Assembly: GCF_017874235.1 (NCBI RefSeq)
Contig: NZ_JAGGLC010000002.1
Coordinates: 426,525-490,524 of the forward strand
DNA length: 64,000 nucleotides
Direction: 5' to 3'
Origin: Halolamina salifodinae
GTDB taxonomy: Archaea; Halobacteriota; Halobacteria; Halobacteriales; Haloferacaceae
Position 1 is the first letter of the stretch. The number at the start of each line of letters is the position of its first letter. The translations under genes were made by a program, and so were the position numbers. Below the pieces are notes generated by a model, which saw only the letters and a list, made by a program, of their open reading frames with translations, was not told where the DNA came from and did not search any database. Of this stretch, positions 25,069-33,639 are shown one piece after another.

Positions 25069-25132
25069 CAGTCACGGCTCGCGAGCGCTCGCGACCTGCG
25101 TGTCGCGAGCACCGAGCGTGTTGCCGTGACTG
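25069..25132. repeat. Long dyad downstream of dys
   Basis: A 10-bp perfect inverted repeat, CAGTCACGGC (25069-25078) and GCCGTGACTG (25123-25132), encloses a 16-bp perfect palindrome TCGCGAGCGCTCGCGA at 25079-25094 and a partial copy (TCGCGAGC) near 25103. It could fold as a large hairpin or cruciform just after the dys stop codon. A terminator or mRNA 3'-end role is possible; there is no U-run. Confidence 0.5.
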
Positions 25133-25194
25133 TGTGAGGTCTCAGGTGGCCCGGTAGGGACGACTTTTTGCGCGCGCCGACGCCACCAACGAGC

Positions 25195-26232
25195 ATGGAC
25201 GCCGCAGTGTTCTACGGCGAAGGCGACATCCGGGTCGAGGACCGCCCCGAACCCGAAATCGAGAGCCCGACAGACGCGGTCGTACGCGTCACCCATACCG
25301 CGGTCTGTGGCTCGGACCTCTGGCCCTACCGGGGCTATCAGGACCGCGAGGAGGGAACCGGAATCGGCCACGAGCCGATGGGCATCGTCGAGGCCGTCGG
25401 CGACGACGTGACCAGCATCGAACCCGGAGACCGCGTGCTCGGCCCCTTCTCGACCAGTTGTGGCTCGTGTGAGTTCTGCCGGAAGGGCCTGCACACCTCC
25501 TGTGTGAACGGCGGGGGATGGACCGGGCCCGAAAGCGGCGCGCAGGCCGAGAAGGTCCACACCGAACACGCCGACGGGACGCTCGTCCGCGTGCCCGAGC
25601 GCCACGCCGACGACGAGGAGACGCTGCGCTCACTGCTCCCGCTGACGGACGTGATGTGCACGGGCCACCACGCCGCCGTCAGCGCGGGCGTCGAAGCCGG
25701 CGACACCGCGGTCGTGATCGGCGACGGCGCGGTGGGGCTGTGTGGCGTCGCCGCCGCCAAACGCCTCGGCGCCGAGCGCGTGATCGCGATGGGCCACCAC
25801 GAGGACCGCCTCGAAATCGCCGAAGAGCTGGGAGCGACCGACACCATCGCCGCCCGTGGCGAGGAAGCCATCGAGCAGGCAACGGAACTCACCAACGGCG
25901 GCGCGAACCACGTGCTGGAGTGCGTCGGCGCCGAGTCGTCGATGGAAACCGCCTTCGAGGTCGCTCGGCCGGGCGGCACCGTCGGCTACGTCGGCGTCCC
26001 GGAGGGCGTCGAGGACGCCGAGTTCCTCACTACCGCGTTCCGGAAGAACGTCAGCCTCGTGGGCGGCGTCGCCCCGGTTCGCTCGTACATCGAGGACCTG
26101 ATGGACGACGTACTGCAGGGCACGCTCGACCCCTCGCCGGTGTTCACCAAGGAGGTCGATCTCGAAGATATCGACGAGGGCTACCGCTCGATGGACGAGC
26201 GAGAGGCGGTGAAGGTGCTGGTGACGGCCTAA
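25195..26232 (+). CDS. Zinc-dependent alcohol dehydrogenase-type oxidoreductase
   Basis: MDR-family enzyme of 345 aa. Catalytic zinc site: TAVCGSDLWPYRG and GHEPMGIVEAVG. Structural zinc site: SCGSCEFCRKGLHTSC. Rossmann motif VVIGDGAVGLCGVAAAKRLGA. The N-terminus (MDAAVFYGEGDIRVEDRPEPE) is typical. Substrate unknown; relatives act on threonine, sugars or aldehydes. TATA-like ACTTTTTGC near 25163-25171 lies about 27 bases before the ATG. Confidence 0.87.
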   Translation: MDAAVFYGEGDIRVEDRPEPEIESPTDAVVRVTHTAVCGSDLWPYRGYQDREEGTGIGHEPMGIVEAVGDDVTSIEPGDRVLGPFSTSCGSCEFCRKGLHTSCVNGGGWTGPESGAQAEKVHTEHADGTLVRVPERHADDEETLRSLLPLTDVMCTGHHAAVSAGVEAGDTAVVIGDGAVGLCGVAAAKRLGAERVIAMGHHEDRLEIAEELGATDTIAARGEEAIEQATELTNGGANHVLECVGAESSMETAFEVARPGGTVGYVGVPEGVEDAEFLTTAFRKNVSLVGGVAPVRSYIEDLMDDVLQGTLDPSPVFTKEVDLEDIDEGYRSMDEREAVKVLVTA

Positions 26233-26285
26233 GGCGAGGCCCCTATCGCCGCCGGAGTTTTGTCCGCCTGCGCCTACCGTCGGAT

Positions 26286-27368
26286 ATGGCCGACTCCCCC
26301 GTCCCGCCCGCGTACCGCCACGTCGCCGATCTCCCACTCACGGTCGAGGGGCTGGCGTTCGAGCAGTTCGAGCAGGACACGTCGTCCGATTTCACCCGCC
26401 TCACGACCGTGCTCGCGCTCTCGGGCGAGGGTGAAACCGGTCGCGGCGAGGACGTAACCTATGACGCCGAGGACCACCACCGCCTCGCGAACGCAATCGC
26501 CGACGGGCGGTTCAACGTCCCCACCGGCTCGTTTACGTTCGGGAAGTTCTCCGCGGCGCTCGACGAGGTGGACCTGTTCCCGGGCGAGGGACCTGAACGG
26601 GCCGACTCACACGACTACCGGCGCTGGGCCGTCGAGTCCGCGGCGCTGGATCTCGCGCTCCGGCAGAACCGCACCACGCTGCCGGCGCTCCTCGAACGGG
26701 AACTCCAGCCGGTTCGCTTCGTCGCCAGCACGCGGCTGGGCACCCCGCCGAGCGCCGACCGCGTCGACGATATTCGGGCCAGATCGCCCGGGATCGGCTT
26801 CAAACTCGATCCGACAGAGGACTGGAGCGACGACCTCATCCGCGACCTCCGGGCCCGCGACGCCGTCCGGATCGTCGACCTGAAGGGCCACTACGAAGGC
26901 ACCGACGTGGACACTGAGGCCGACCCCGACTTTTACCGCCGGATCGTCGAGGGGTTCCCCGACGCCGTCGTTGAGGACCCGCGGTTGACCGACGAAACGC
27001 GGCCGATTTTCGCGGGCGAGGAGGGGCGTGTCTCGTGGGATAGCCCGATCCACGGCCTCGACGACGTGCGTTCCCGGCCGTGGGTGCCGTCGTGGCTCAA
27101 CGTCAAACCCTCCCGATTCGGAACCGTCGAGTCGCTGCTCCGGACGATCCACTGGGCGCTGGCGAAGGGAATCACCCTCTACGGCGGCGGCCAGTTCGAA
27201 CTCTCGGTCGGCCGCGGGCAGGCCCAGGAGCTCGCCGCGCTGTTCTACCCTGACGGCCCGAACGATCTGGCGCCGAGCGTCTACAACGAGTCGTCGCTGC
27301 CCCCCGAGCTTCCACGAAGCCCCATCGCGAGTCCCGCGTCCGACGCACACGAGGGGTTCGGGGTCTGA
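26286..27368 (+). CDS. Enolase-superfamily-like protein
   Basis: Protein of 360 aa that appears to have the enolase fold. An N-terminal capping-like domain (TFGKFSAALDEVDLF, YRRWAVESAALDLALRQN) precedes barrel strands in order: GIGFKLDP, VRIVDLKGHY (Asp ligand), DAVVEDPRL (Glu ligand), VSWDSPIHG (Asp ligand) and WLNVKPSRFGTVESLLRTI (catalytic Lys). Later GITLYGGGQFELSVGRGQ fits the last barrel strands. The usual K-x-K acid/base motif of muconate cycloisomerase members is reduced to a single Lys in GFKLD. Substrate unknown. Confidence 0.65.
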   Translation: MADSPVPPAYRHVADLPLTVEGLAFEQFEQDTSSDFTRLTTVLALSGEGETGRGEDVTYDAEDHHRLANAIADGRFNVPTGSFTFGKFSAALDEVDLFPGEGPERADSHDYRRWAVESAALDLALRQNRTTLPALLERELQPVRFVASTRLGTPPSADRVDDIRARSPGIGFKLDPTEDWSDDLIRDLRARDAVRIVDLKGHYEGTDVDTEADPDFYRRIVEGFPDAVVEDPRLTDETRPIFAGEEGRVSWDSPIHGLDDVRSRPWVPSWLNVKPSRFGTVESLLRTIHWALAKGITLYGGGQFELSVGRGQAQELAALFYPDGPNDLAPSVYNESSLPPELPRSPIASPASDAHEGFGV

Positions 27369-27457
27369 GGCGCCGCGAAAGCGGCCATCGACGGCCCTTC
27401 GGAGGCGGTCGCCGGCGACGGATAGTTTTTCACCGATGACGGCGCAGTGTGACACGA

Positions 27458-29731
27458 ATGTCGGACCTGCTCGATGCGGCCGTCTCCGCGTTCCTCGCCG
27501 TCGACGACCCCGCCCTCCTCGCGTCACCCGGTATCGGCTCGCTGCCCGCCGGCGTCGACGAACCACCCGTCGCGGCCGCCCGCGAACGCCTCGAAGCGTA
27601 CGACTCGCTCGTGACCGACGACGGCACGGTGCTCCTCCCCTTGCACGAAACGGACTCCGCCGAACTCACCGGCGAGTACGTCGAATACCGGCCCAGCGGG
27701 CTTGCACCCGCATACGTCTACCGCGACACCGAGAAGGGCGCACAAGCGCGGCTGGACCCCGGCGCCATCGGCGGAACCGCCGTCGGCTGGCGGCTCCGTT
27801 TCTGGACCGACGCGTTCGAGCCGTCGACGCCGCCTGCGTACGCGGCTGAGTCGGGCAAGGAGACCGAGACGGCAGTTCGTGCGGATCCCGTCCACACGAT
27901 GGAGGAGGACGAGCGTGCAGCGTTCGCCGACGAACTCGTCGACTCCGTCGAGACGCTCCGGGAACAGGACCGTGAGGACACCCGGGAGATGCTGGCCGAG
28001 CGGGGCTACCGTCACGTCTGCCGAACAGAGGGCGGCATCGAGGAGACCATCTACACCGGGCGCCGGGTCACGCAGACCGACGGGACGGTCCACATGTTCG
28101 CCATCCCCGAAGACGACGACCAGCGGCGCATCGACATCCCCGGCGAACACGACATCTACCCCGATTCGGAGGTGCTGGTGCTGCCCAACCCCGACGCCTC
28201 GACGGTCTGGATCGACCGTAAGGAGACGCCGTTCCCCATCGAGGCACGCGTCGCACTCGTCGAAGACGGCGCAATCGGGCTCTCCTTCATCGACGGCCGA
28301 GCGCCCGACGAGTCGGAGCTCCGGCGCTTTTTCGCCGACGACCGCGCGGTGTTCTCGGTGCTCGCGCTGCTGAACGGCGTGCCCTACGACCGCGAGCGCG
28401 CCGGGATCGAGGCGGTCCGCTCGACCCCCGAGAAGTGGGACGTGCTCACCGGCCAGCGCTCGCTGGGGTTCACGCCGGCGTTCACGGTCGATCTGGACAC
28501 GGATCTCGAACTCAACGAGTTTCAGGAGGTCGCCGCCTCGCGCGCGCTTCGGGCGCGGGACATCTACTGCATCCACGGACCGCCGGGGACGGGCAAAACC
28601 CGGACGCTGATGGCCATCGTCCAGCAGGCCGTCGCCGACGGCAAGCGCGTGCTCGCCTGCGCCCATTCGAACCAGGCGGTCGACAACCTTCTCGTCGGCG
28701 CCAGTTCGGCCGAGGATCCGGATCCGGGGACGCTCCACGCGATGGCCGTCGACGAGGACCACGACGATATCGCGATCCGGCGGGTCGGTCATCCCGAGAG
28801 CGACCTCGTCGCGGAGCGCTACACCGACGGCCCCGTCGCCGAGGCGGACGTGGTGGGTGCGACGACGAGCATGGCCAGCCAGTTCGCGGCCGACGAGTTC
28901 GACATCGCCGTGCTCGACGAGGCGACGCAGGCGTCGATTCCGGCGAGCACTATCCCCTACGCCTGCGCGGAACGGCTGGTGCTCGCGGGCGACCACAAAC
29001 AGCTTCCACCTTTCGCGTCGGACGAACTCGAACAGCGCGAGGCCGAGGTGTCGCTGTTCGAGCACCTCCTCGAGACGTACGACGACGGCACCCAGACGAT
29101 GCTCCGCCGTCAGTACCGGATGCACGAGGACATCGTCGACTTCCCCAACGAGGCGTTCTACGACGGTCGGCTGGAGACGGCCGACGAGAACCGCGAGTGG
29201 ACCATCGACGATCTGGACCCACTCGTCGCCTACGACGTTGCCGGCGGCGAGGAGCTCACTTCGGGGAAGTCCTACCGGAACGCCGCGGAGGCAGAAATCG
29301 TCGCCGACGAAGTCGAACGCCTCCGCGAGCACGGCGTCCGGCAGTCCGACATCGGCGTCATCACGCCCTACTCCGGCCAGATCGGCTGCGTGAAGAACGC
29401 GCTCGCAGGTCGGGACGTTCGCACACGCGGGATCAAGGTCAACACCGTCGACTCGTTCCAGGGCAGCGAGCGCGAGGCAATCGTGCTCTCGCTGGTCCGC
29501 TCGAACGACCGCGGCAGTTCCGGCTTCCTCACGTTCGGCGACGAGGGCGAGCGCCGCCTCAACGTCTCGCTGACCCGGGCGAAACGCCGACTCGTCGTCG
29601 TCGGCGACTTCGACACGCTGGGGACGGTCGCTGCACACCGTGATCCCAAGGAGTCCTGCGCGGAGGTGTACGCTGACCTCCGGGATCGACTCCCGATACG
29701 GTCCGAGCCACCCACGGCGGACGGCCGCTGA
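27458..29731 (+). CDS. UPF1/DNA2-like superfamily 1 helicase
   Basis: ATPase of 757 aa. N-terminal region of about 350 residues with an OB-like stretch, then the helicase core: Walker A CIHGPPGTGKTRTL, motif Ib-like CAHSNQAVDNLLV, Walker B VLDEATQASIPA, motif III LAGDHKQLPP, motif IV-V RQYRMHEDIVDFPN and TVDSFQGSEREAIVLS, and motif VI VSLTRAKRRLVVVGD. It unwinds DNA or RNA, probably 5'-3' as in the family; in archaea the substrate is not settled. The start was taken at ATG 27458 with a TATA-like GTTTTTCAC near 27425-27433. Confidence 0.9.
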   Translation: MSDLLDAAVSAFLAVDDPALLASPGIGSLPAGVDEPPVAAARERLEAYDSLVTDDGTVLLPLHETDSAELTGEYVEYRPSGLAPAYVYRDTEKGAQARLDPGAIGGTAVGWRLRFWTDAFEPSTPPAYAAESGKETETAVRADPVHTMEEDERAAFADELVDSVETLREQDREDTREMLAERGYRHVCRTEGGIEETIYTGRRVTQTDGTVHMFAIPEDDDQRRIDIPGEHDIYPDSEVLVLPNPDASTVWIDRKETPFPIEARVALVEDGAIGLSFIDGRAPDESELRRFFADDRAVFSVLALLNGVPYDRERAGIEAVRSTPEKWDVLTGQRSLGFTPAFTVDLDTDLELNEFQEVAASRALRARDIYCIHGPPGTGKTRTLMAIVQQAVADGKRVLACAHSNQAVDNLLVGASSAEDPDPGTLHAMAVDEDHDDIAIRRVGHPESDLVAERYTDGPVAEADVVGATTSMASQFAADEFDIAVLDEATQASIPASTIPYACAERLVLAGDHKQLPPFASDELEQREAEVSLFEHLLETYDDGTQTMLRRQYRMHEDIVDFPNEAFYDGRLETADENREWTIDDLDPLVAYDVAGGEELTSGKSYRNAAEAEIVADEVERLREHGVRQSDIGVITPYSGQIGCVKNALAGRDVRTRGIKVNTVDSFQGSEREAIVLSLVRSNDRGSSGFLTFGDEGERRLNVSLTRAKRRLVVVGDFDTLGTVAAHRDPKESCAEVYADLRDRLPIRSEPPTADGR

Positions 29732-29781
29732 TCGGGGCAGAGTGGGGCGATTTTCCGCCTAGGGGCCGGCCGAACGGGCCA

Positions 29782-29809
29782 GAGTTAACTGCCTCACGTT
29801 CGGAACGTC
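29782..29809 (+). promoter_or_regulatory. Promoter and dyad upstream of cydAB
   Basis: A TATA-like GAGTTAACTG at 29782-29791 is followed by the perfect inverted repeat ACGTTC-G-GAACGT at 29797-29809. Transcription would start near 29812-29820, so the dyad lies between TATA and start site, a repressor-like position. It precedes the cytochrome bd operon, which is often oxygen- or redox-regulated. Confidence 0.4.
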
Positions 29810-29819
29810 GGATAGAGCA

Positions 29820-29918
29820 ATGGTTACAGACAGTTCCGTCGAGGACCGTGGGGGCCTCGCACGCGCTGCGCCGGGCGGGCGTGGCCGCGTCAGTGGAAGC
29901 CAACGAGGGGAACCCTGA
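29820..29918 (+). CDS. Possible 32-residue leader ORF before cydA
   Basis: ATG at 29820 (MVTDSSVEDRGGLARAAP...) runs 32 codons to TGA at 29916-29918, two bases before the cydA ATG. It starts where the transcript is expected to start and ends right at the next gene, so it could couple translation. The product is hydrophilic and Arg/Gly-rich, unlike the membrane peptide CydX. It could equally be chance. Confidence 0.2.
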   Translation: MVTDSSVEDRGGLARAAPGGRGRVSGSQRGEP

Positions 29919-29920
29919 CG

Positions 29921-31357
29921 ATGGTTGACCCCGTCGTCGCGAGTCGCCTCCAGTTCGCCGTCACGACGATTGTCCACATCGTCTTCCCGGTGATGAGCAT
30001 GGGGCTCGCGCCGTTCCTGATCTACTTCACCTGGAAGGAGATCCGGACGGAGGAGGCGGTCTACGAGCGACTCCGGCGGTTCTGGATGAAGATCTTCGCG
30101 GTGAGCTTCCTCGTCGGCACCGTCACGGGGCTGGTACTGGAGTTCGAGTTCGGCACCAACTTCGCGGCGTTCTCGACGACCGCGGGCGAACTGTTCGGGG
30201 GACCGCTCGCGACTGAGGGGATGATGGCGTTCATGCTCGAGGCGACGTTCCTCGGCGTCTTCCTCTACGGCCGGGACCGGGTCTCGGACGCGTTCTACTT
30301 CGTTACGAGCGTGCTCGTCGGCCTCGGTACGTGGCTCTCGGCGGTCTGGATCCTGATCGCGAACTCCTGGATGCAGACCCCGCGGGGGTACGAACTGGTG
30401 ATGGAGAACGGTCAGCAGGTGGTGAAGCTGACCGATCCGATGGCGGCGTATCTAAACCCTCGATTCGGGTACATGTTCATCCACATGCAGAACGCGGCCG
30501 TGGAGTCGGTCGCGCTGTTCATGGCCGGGATCGCGGCCTACTTCGTCTACAAACACCACGTTCGGGGTAACGAGGTCGAGAACGTCGCGTTCTGGGTGAC
30601 CACGCTGAAAATCGCCATCGTCGCGCTCGCGATCACGGCGCCGCTACAGGTGCTCCACGGCGACCTGTACGCCCGGCACGTCTACGAGACCCAGCCCCAG
30701 AAGTTCGCGGCGATGGAGGCGCTCTGGGAAACCGAGACGTACGTGCCGGAGTACATCATCGCGTTCCCGACCGATCTTTCCCAAATTCTCGACCCGCGGG
30801 CGAAGGAGCTACTGGGCATCGGGATCCCCGGCGGCGCGTCGTGGCTCGCCAGCGGCGGGAACCCGCAAGCCGAGATCCGCGGGCTGAACTCCTTCGAGAC
30901 GGAGGCGCCGCCGGTCGCCATCGTCTTCTGGGCGTTCCGCATCATGGTCGGCCTCGGCTTCTGGTTCATCCTGCTGGCGTTCTGGGCGGGCTACCGCTGG
31001 TACAGCGGCGAACTGGCCGAGGACGACCTGCTACACAAGGCGTTCATGGCGTCGACGCTGCTGGGCATCGTCGCCGTCGAAACCGGCTGGATCGTCACCG
31101 AAGTCGGGCGCCAGCCCTGGCTGATTCAGGACGTGATGCTGACCGAGAGCGGCGTCTCGCCCGGCCTCACCGGCGCCGAGGCGACGTTCACGCTCGCGGG
31201 CTTTGTCGCGGGCTACACGCTACTGCTCGCGCTGTACACCTACGTGATCCGGCGGATCATCGTGCACGGCCCGCCCGATATCGAGGGCGAGGCCGGCGAC
31301 GGTGCTGACGCCGGCGACGGCGCCGGCCCGGACGTGGAGGTGGTCGCCGATGGTTGA
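29921..31357 (+). CDS. cydA: Cytochrome bd-type quinol oxidase subunit I
   Basis: Membrane heme subunit of 478 aa. Heme ligand His in the first helix (TIVHIVFPVMSMG), the conserved acidic pair region ATEGMMAFMLEATFLG, GTWLSAVWILIANSWMQTP, heme b558 His in FIHMQNAAVES, the Met ligand region FRIMVGLGF, and GRQPW. The quinol-loop region (about residues 245-320) is short, as in cyanide-insensitive bd oxidases. It reduces O2 to water without proton pumping; the quinone would be menaquinone. The last residues form an acidic Gly/Asp tail. It overlaps cydB by 8 nt. Confidence 0.94.
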   Translation: MVDPVVASRLQFAVTTIVHIVFPVMSMGLAPFLIYFTWKEIRTEEAVYERLRRFWMKIFAVSFLVGTVTGLVLEFEFGTNFAAFSTTAGELFGGPLATEGMMAFMLEATFLGVFLYGRDRVSDAFYFVTSVLVGLGTWLSAVWILIANSWMQTPRGYELVMENGQQVVKLTDPMAAYLNPRFGYMFIHMQNAAVESVALFMAGIAAYFVYKHHVRGNEVENVAFWVTTLKIAIVALAITAPLQVLHGDLYARHVYETQPQKFAAMEALWETETYVPEYIIAFPTDLSQILDPRAKELLGIGIPGGASWLASGGNPQAEIRGLNSFETEAPPVAIVFWAFRIMVGLGFWFILLAFWAGYRWYSGELAEDDLLHKAFMASTLLGIVAVETGWIVTEVGRQPWLIQDVMLTESGVSPGLTGAEATFTLAGFVAGYTLLLALYTYVIRRIIVHGPPDIEGEAGDGADAGDGAGPDVEVVADG

Positions 31358-32345
31358 TCTGGCCGGGTCGCCGCTGTTCGGCCTCCCCCTGCCGGCGCTC
31401 TGGTTCGCGCTCGTGTTCTTCGTGCTGGGGATGTTCCTCTTCCTCGACGGGTTCGACTTCGGGATCGGGATCCTGTTCGCGACCCGCGAGGACCCCGCGG
31501 AGAAGGAGACGCTGCTCGCCGCTATCGGCCCGTTCTGGGACGGCAACGAGGTGTGGCTGGTCGTGTTCGGCGGCGCGCTGTTCGCCGCGTTCCCCGCGGT
31601 GTACGCCAACCTGTTCAGTCGCTACTACCTGCTGATGTTCGCGATCCTGGCCGCGCTGGGGCTGCGCGGCCTCGCCCCGGAGATGTACGAGGAGCGCGAG
31701 GACGCGCAGTGGCGCCGCTACTGGGGCTGGTCGTTCATCGTCGGCAGCGCGCTGACGCCGTTCCTGCTGGGCGTGTTCGCGGTGAACTGGCTGATCGGCG
31801 CGGCCGGCATCGTCTCGATCCCGGGCATCCTCGGCGGCTTCGCGGTCGTCGCGCTCACCGTCGCCGACGGCGCGGCGTTCCTCGGGATCAAGACCCGTGG
31901 CTCGCTCCGCGCGGACGCGATGGCGTACGGGACGCGGGCCGTCGTCGCCTACGTCGGCCTCGTCGCGGCGACGCTCGTCGCGGCGTACGTCACCACGCCC
32001 GAACTACAGTCGGCGCTGCTCTCGCCGGCCGTGGTTCTGCTAGTGCTGCTCTCGGTCGCGCTCGCCGGCGGGTACGTGGTCACGACCCGGCGCGAGCAGT
32101 ACCACGCGACGTTTGCCACGGTCGGCGGCCTCGTCGCCGGCCTCGTCGGCGTGATCGGAGTAGCGATGTACCCGGCAATCGACCGCGTGAGCGGGCTGAC
32201 GGTCGCCGAGGGCATCGTCTCGACGCTGCCGCTGAACCTCATGACGATCATGATGGCGTTCCTGCTCCCCATCGTGCTCTCGTACTTCGGGATCCTCTAC
32301 TCGGTGTTCAGCGGGCCGCTGGAGCGGGGGGAGACGTATGGCTGA
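31350..32345 (+). CDS. cydB: Cytochrome bd-type quinol oxidase subunit II
   Basis: Membrane subunit of 331 aa with about eight helices. Family motifs: FLFLDGFDFGIGILF near residue 30 and GPFWDGNEVWLVVFGGALFAAFP. Start at ATG 31350, overlapping cydA by 8 nt; its own 3' end overlaps a small membrane protein by 8 nt. This gives a three-gene operon with tight translational coupling. It stabilises the heme subunit and forms the heterodimeric oxidase. Confidence 0.93.
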   Translation: MVDLAGSPLFGLPLPALWFALVFFVLGMFLFLDGFDFGIGILFATREDPAEKETLLAAIGPFWDGNEVWLVVFGGALFAAFPAVYANLFSRYYLLMFAILAALGLRGLAPEMYEEREDAQWRRYWGWSFIVGSALTPFLLGVFAVNWLIGAAGIVSIPGILGGFAVVALTVADGAAFLGIKTRGSLRADAMAYGTRAVVAYVGLVAATLVAAYVTTPELQSALLSPAVVLLVLLSVALAGGYVVTTRREQYHATFATVGGLVAGLVGVIGVAMYPAIDRVSGLTVAEGIVSTLPLNLMTIMMAFLLPIVLSYFGILYSVFSGPLERGETYG

Positions 32346-32565
32346 GGCGTCGCCGCCCCAACTCGGCTCCCGTATCGTCGTGACGTGGGCGGAACTCACC
32401 GTCCTCGGCCTGGCGGGGGGCGCGCTGGGCACCAGCATCGGCGGCCCGCCGGCGCTGGTGGTGTACTTCGCGACGACGCTGCTCTCGGTCGCGATTTTGC
32501 TGTACAACGTGAACGAACTGGTCGAACGCCGGGTCGCCGCCGCGACGACGGAACAGGAGACGTAG
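32338..32565 (+). CDS. Small membrane protein of the cyd operon
   Basis: Protein of 75 aa with one or two hydrophobic segments (ELTVLGLAGGALGTSIGG, LVVYFATTLLSVAILLYNV). It starts 8 nt inside cydB. Small subunits such as CydX assist bd oxidases in bacteria, so this may be an accessory subunit, although it shares no clear sequence with CydX. Family not recognised with certainty. Confidence 0.7.
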   Translation: MAEASPPQLGSRIVVTWAELTVLGLAGGALGTSIGGPPALVVYFATTLLSVAILLYNVNELVERRVAAATTEQET

Positions 32566-32682
32566 CCCTCAACGGGTGGGTCGTCCGGGCCGTCCACCAC
32601 GTCCGAACTTCTCACACATTCTACACTGTTCAAGATGTTCTGACGCTGGCGTTTAAGCCCGTGCCCGTCGAACGATGAGGTG

Positions 32683-33513
32683 ATGGAACTGCGGAAACTC
32701 GTCCGGGGGCGCCCGGAGTGGTCCCGGATCGAGTCTGTCGTCCGCGAACTCGGCGAGCGCTACGACCGCGAATCGGTACACGTCGAGTTCCTCGACGCCG
32801 ACAACTGGCTATCGACGCCGCTGGTGCTCGACGACGAGTACTTCGTGAAGTTAGTCACCGAGCAGAACTCGCTGGTCCACGCGCTGTTTACGGCGACCCG
32901 GAACCTCGGCGCGTTCTCCTCGGGGACGGAGGGCTTTTTCGGCCACTACGGCACCCCCTACCAGATGGCCCAGCACGAACTGGAGGCCACCGAGCATCTG
33001 CGGGAGGTCGGGGTCAACGCCCCGGAGCCGATTGAGGCCCTGGAGATAGAGGGAATGGGTGTGCTGGTGATGGAGTATCTCCCCGAGTTCGACGCGCTGG
33101 ACGACGTCGACGAAGCTACCGAGCGCCGCCTCGCGCCCGCGGTGTTCGAGGCGCTGCGGACGATGCACGACCACGGACTCGCCCACGGCGACCTGCGGGC
33201 CGAGAACGTCCTCATCGTGAAAGACGAGATTTTCGTCATCGACGCCACCAACGTCCGGGACGACGAGGGCGACGGGGCGACGATGGCTGCGGCGCGTGCC
33301 TACGACCTCGCGTGTGCGCTCGCGGCGCTGGAGCCACTCATCGGCGCGAAGGCCGCCGTCGCGGCCGCGCTGGATCACTACGACGAGACGCAACTGCTCG
33401 AGGCCCGGGAGTTCCTCGACTTCGTCTCGGTCCGACCGGACCACACGTTCGCCGCCGCGGAGTTGAAGGGGGAAATCGAGAAGCGCGCTGGTCAGGCGGG
33501 ACGGGAGCAGTAG
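32683..33513 (+). CDS. RIO/Bud32-like atypical protein kinase
   Basis: Protein of 276 aa. Kinase landmarks: VLDDEYFVKLV (lysine of the ATP site), MGVLVMEYLPEFDALD (hinge), catalytic loop HDHGLAHGDLRAENVLIV and metal site IFVIDATN in place of DFG. This HGDLRxEN plus D-x-T arrangement is typical of RIO and Bud32 (Kae1-associated) kinases; here there is no Kae1 neighbour. Start was taken as ATG 32683 although a GTG lies one codon upstream. TATA-like GTTTAAGC near 32651-32658. Confidence 0.78.
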   Translation: MELRKLVRGRPEWSRIESVVRELGERYDRESVHVEFLDADNWLSTPLVLDDEYFVKLVTEQNSLVHALFTATRNLGAFSSGTEGFFGHYGTPYQMAQHELEATEHLREVGVNAPEPIEALEIEGMGVLVMEYLPEFDALDDVDEATERRLAPAVFEALRTMHDHGLAHGDLRAENVLIVKDEIFVIDATNVRDDEGDGATMAAARAYDLACALAALEPLIGAKAAVAAALDHYDETQLLEAREFLDFVSVRPDHTFAAAELKGEIEKRAGQAGREQ

Positions 33514-33606
33514 TTCTCAGGATCGTGAGCGGCGGTAGCAGTCGTTCATATGTCGAGAACACAACGGCAACGGCCCTTCTCCCTCCACCAACTCCGACCG
33601 GCAGGC

Positions 33607-33613
33607 TTTATGG
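33607..33613 (+). promoter_or_regulatory. Leaderless promoter of the aldehyde dehydrogenase gene
   Basis: CTTTATG is preceded by CCGGCAGG and lies 27-32 bases before the ATG at 33640, the standard haloarchaeal leaderless spacing. This decides for the 33640 start against earlier ATG codons at 33550 and 33610. Confidence 0.55.
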
Positions 33614-33639
33614 CGACTACGACCCCACTTTCCCTACAC

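Noticed and set aside
23979..25196. 405-codon open frame opposite the deoxyhypusine synthase gene
   Set aside because: The sense strand encodes a clear deoxyhypusine synthase; the antisense product has only the composition of reverse-frame GC-rich DNA.
27524..29638. 704-codon open frame opposite the UPF1-like helicase
   Set aside because: No domain is recognisable and the sense strand has all helicase motifs.
29820..29918. Leader frame before cydA as a CydX-like subunit
   Set aside because: The peptide is hydrophilic and lacks the single membrane helix of CydX; it is listed only as a low-confidence leader frame.
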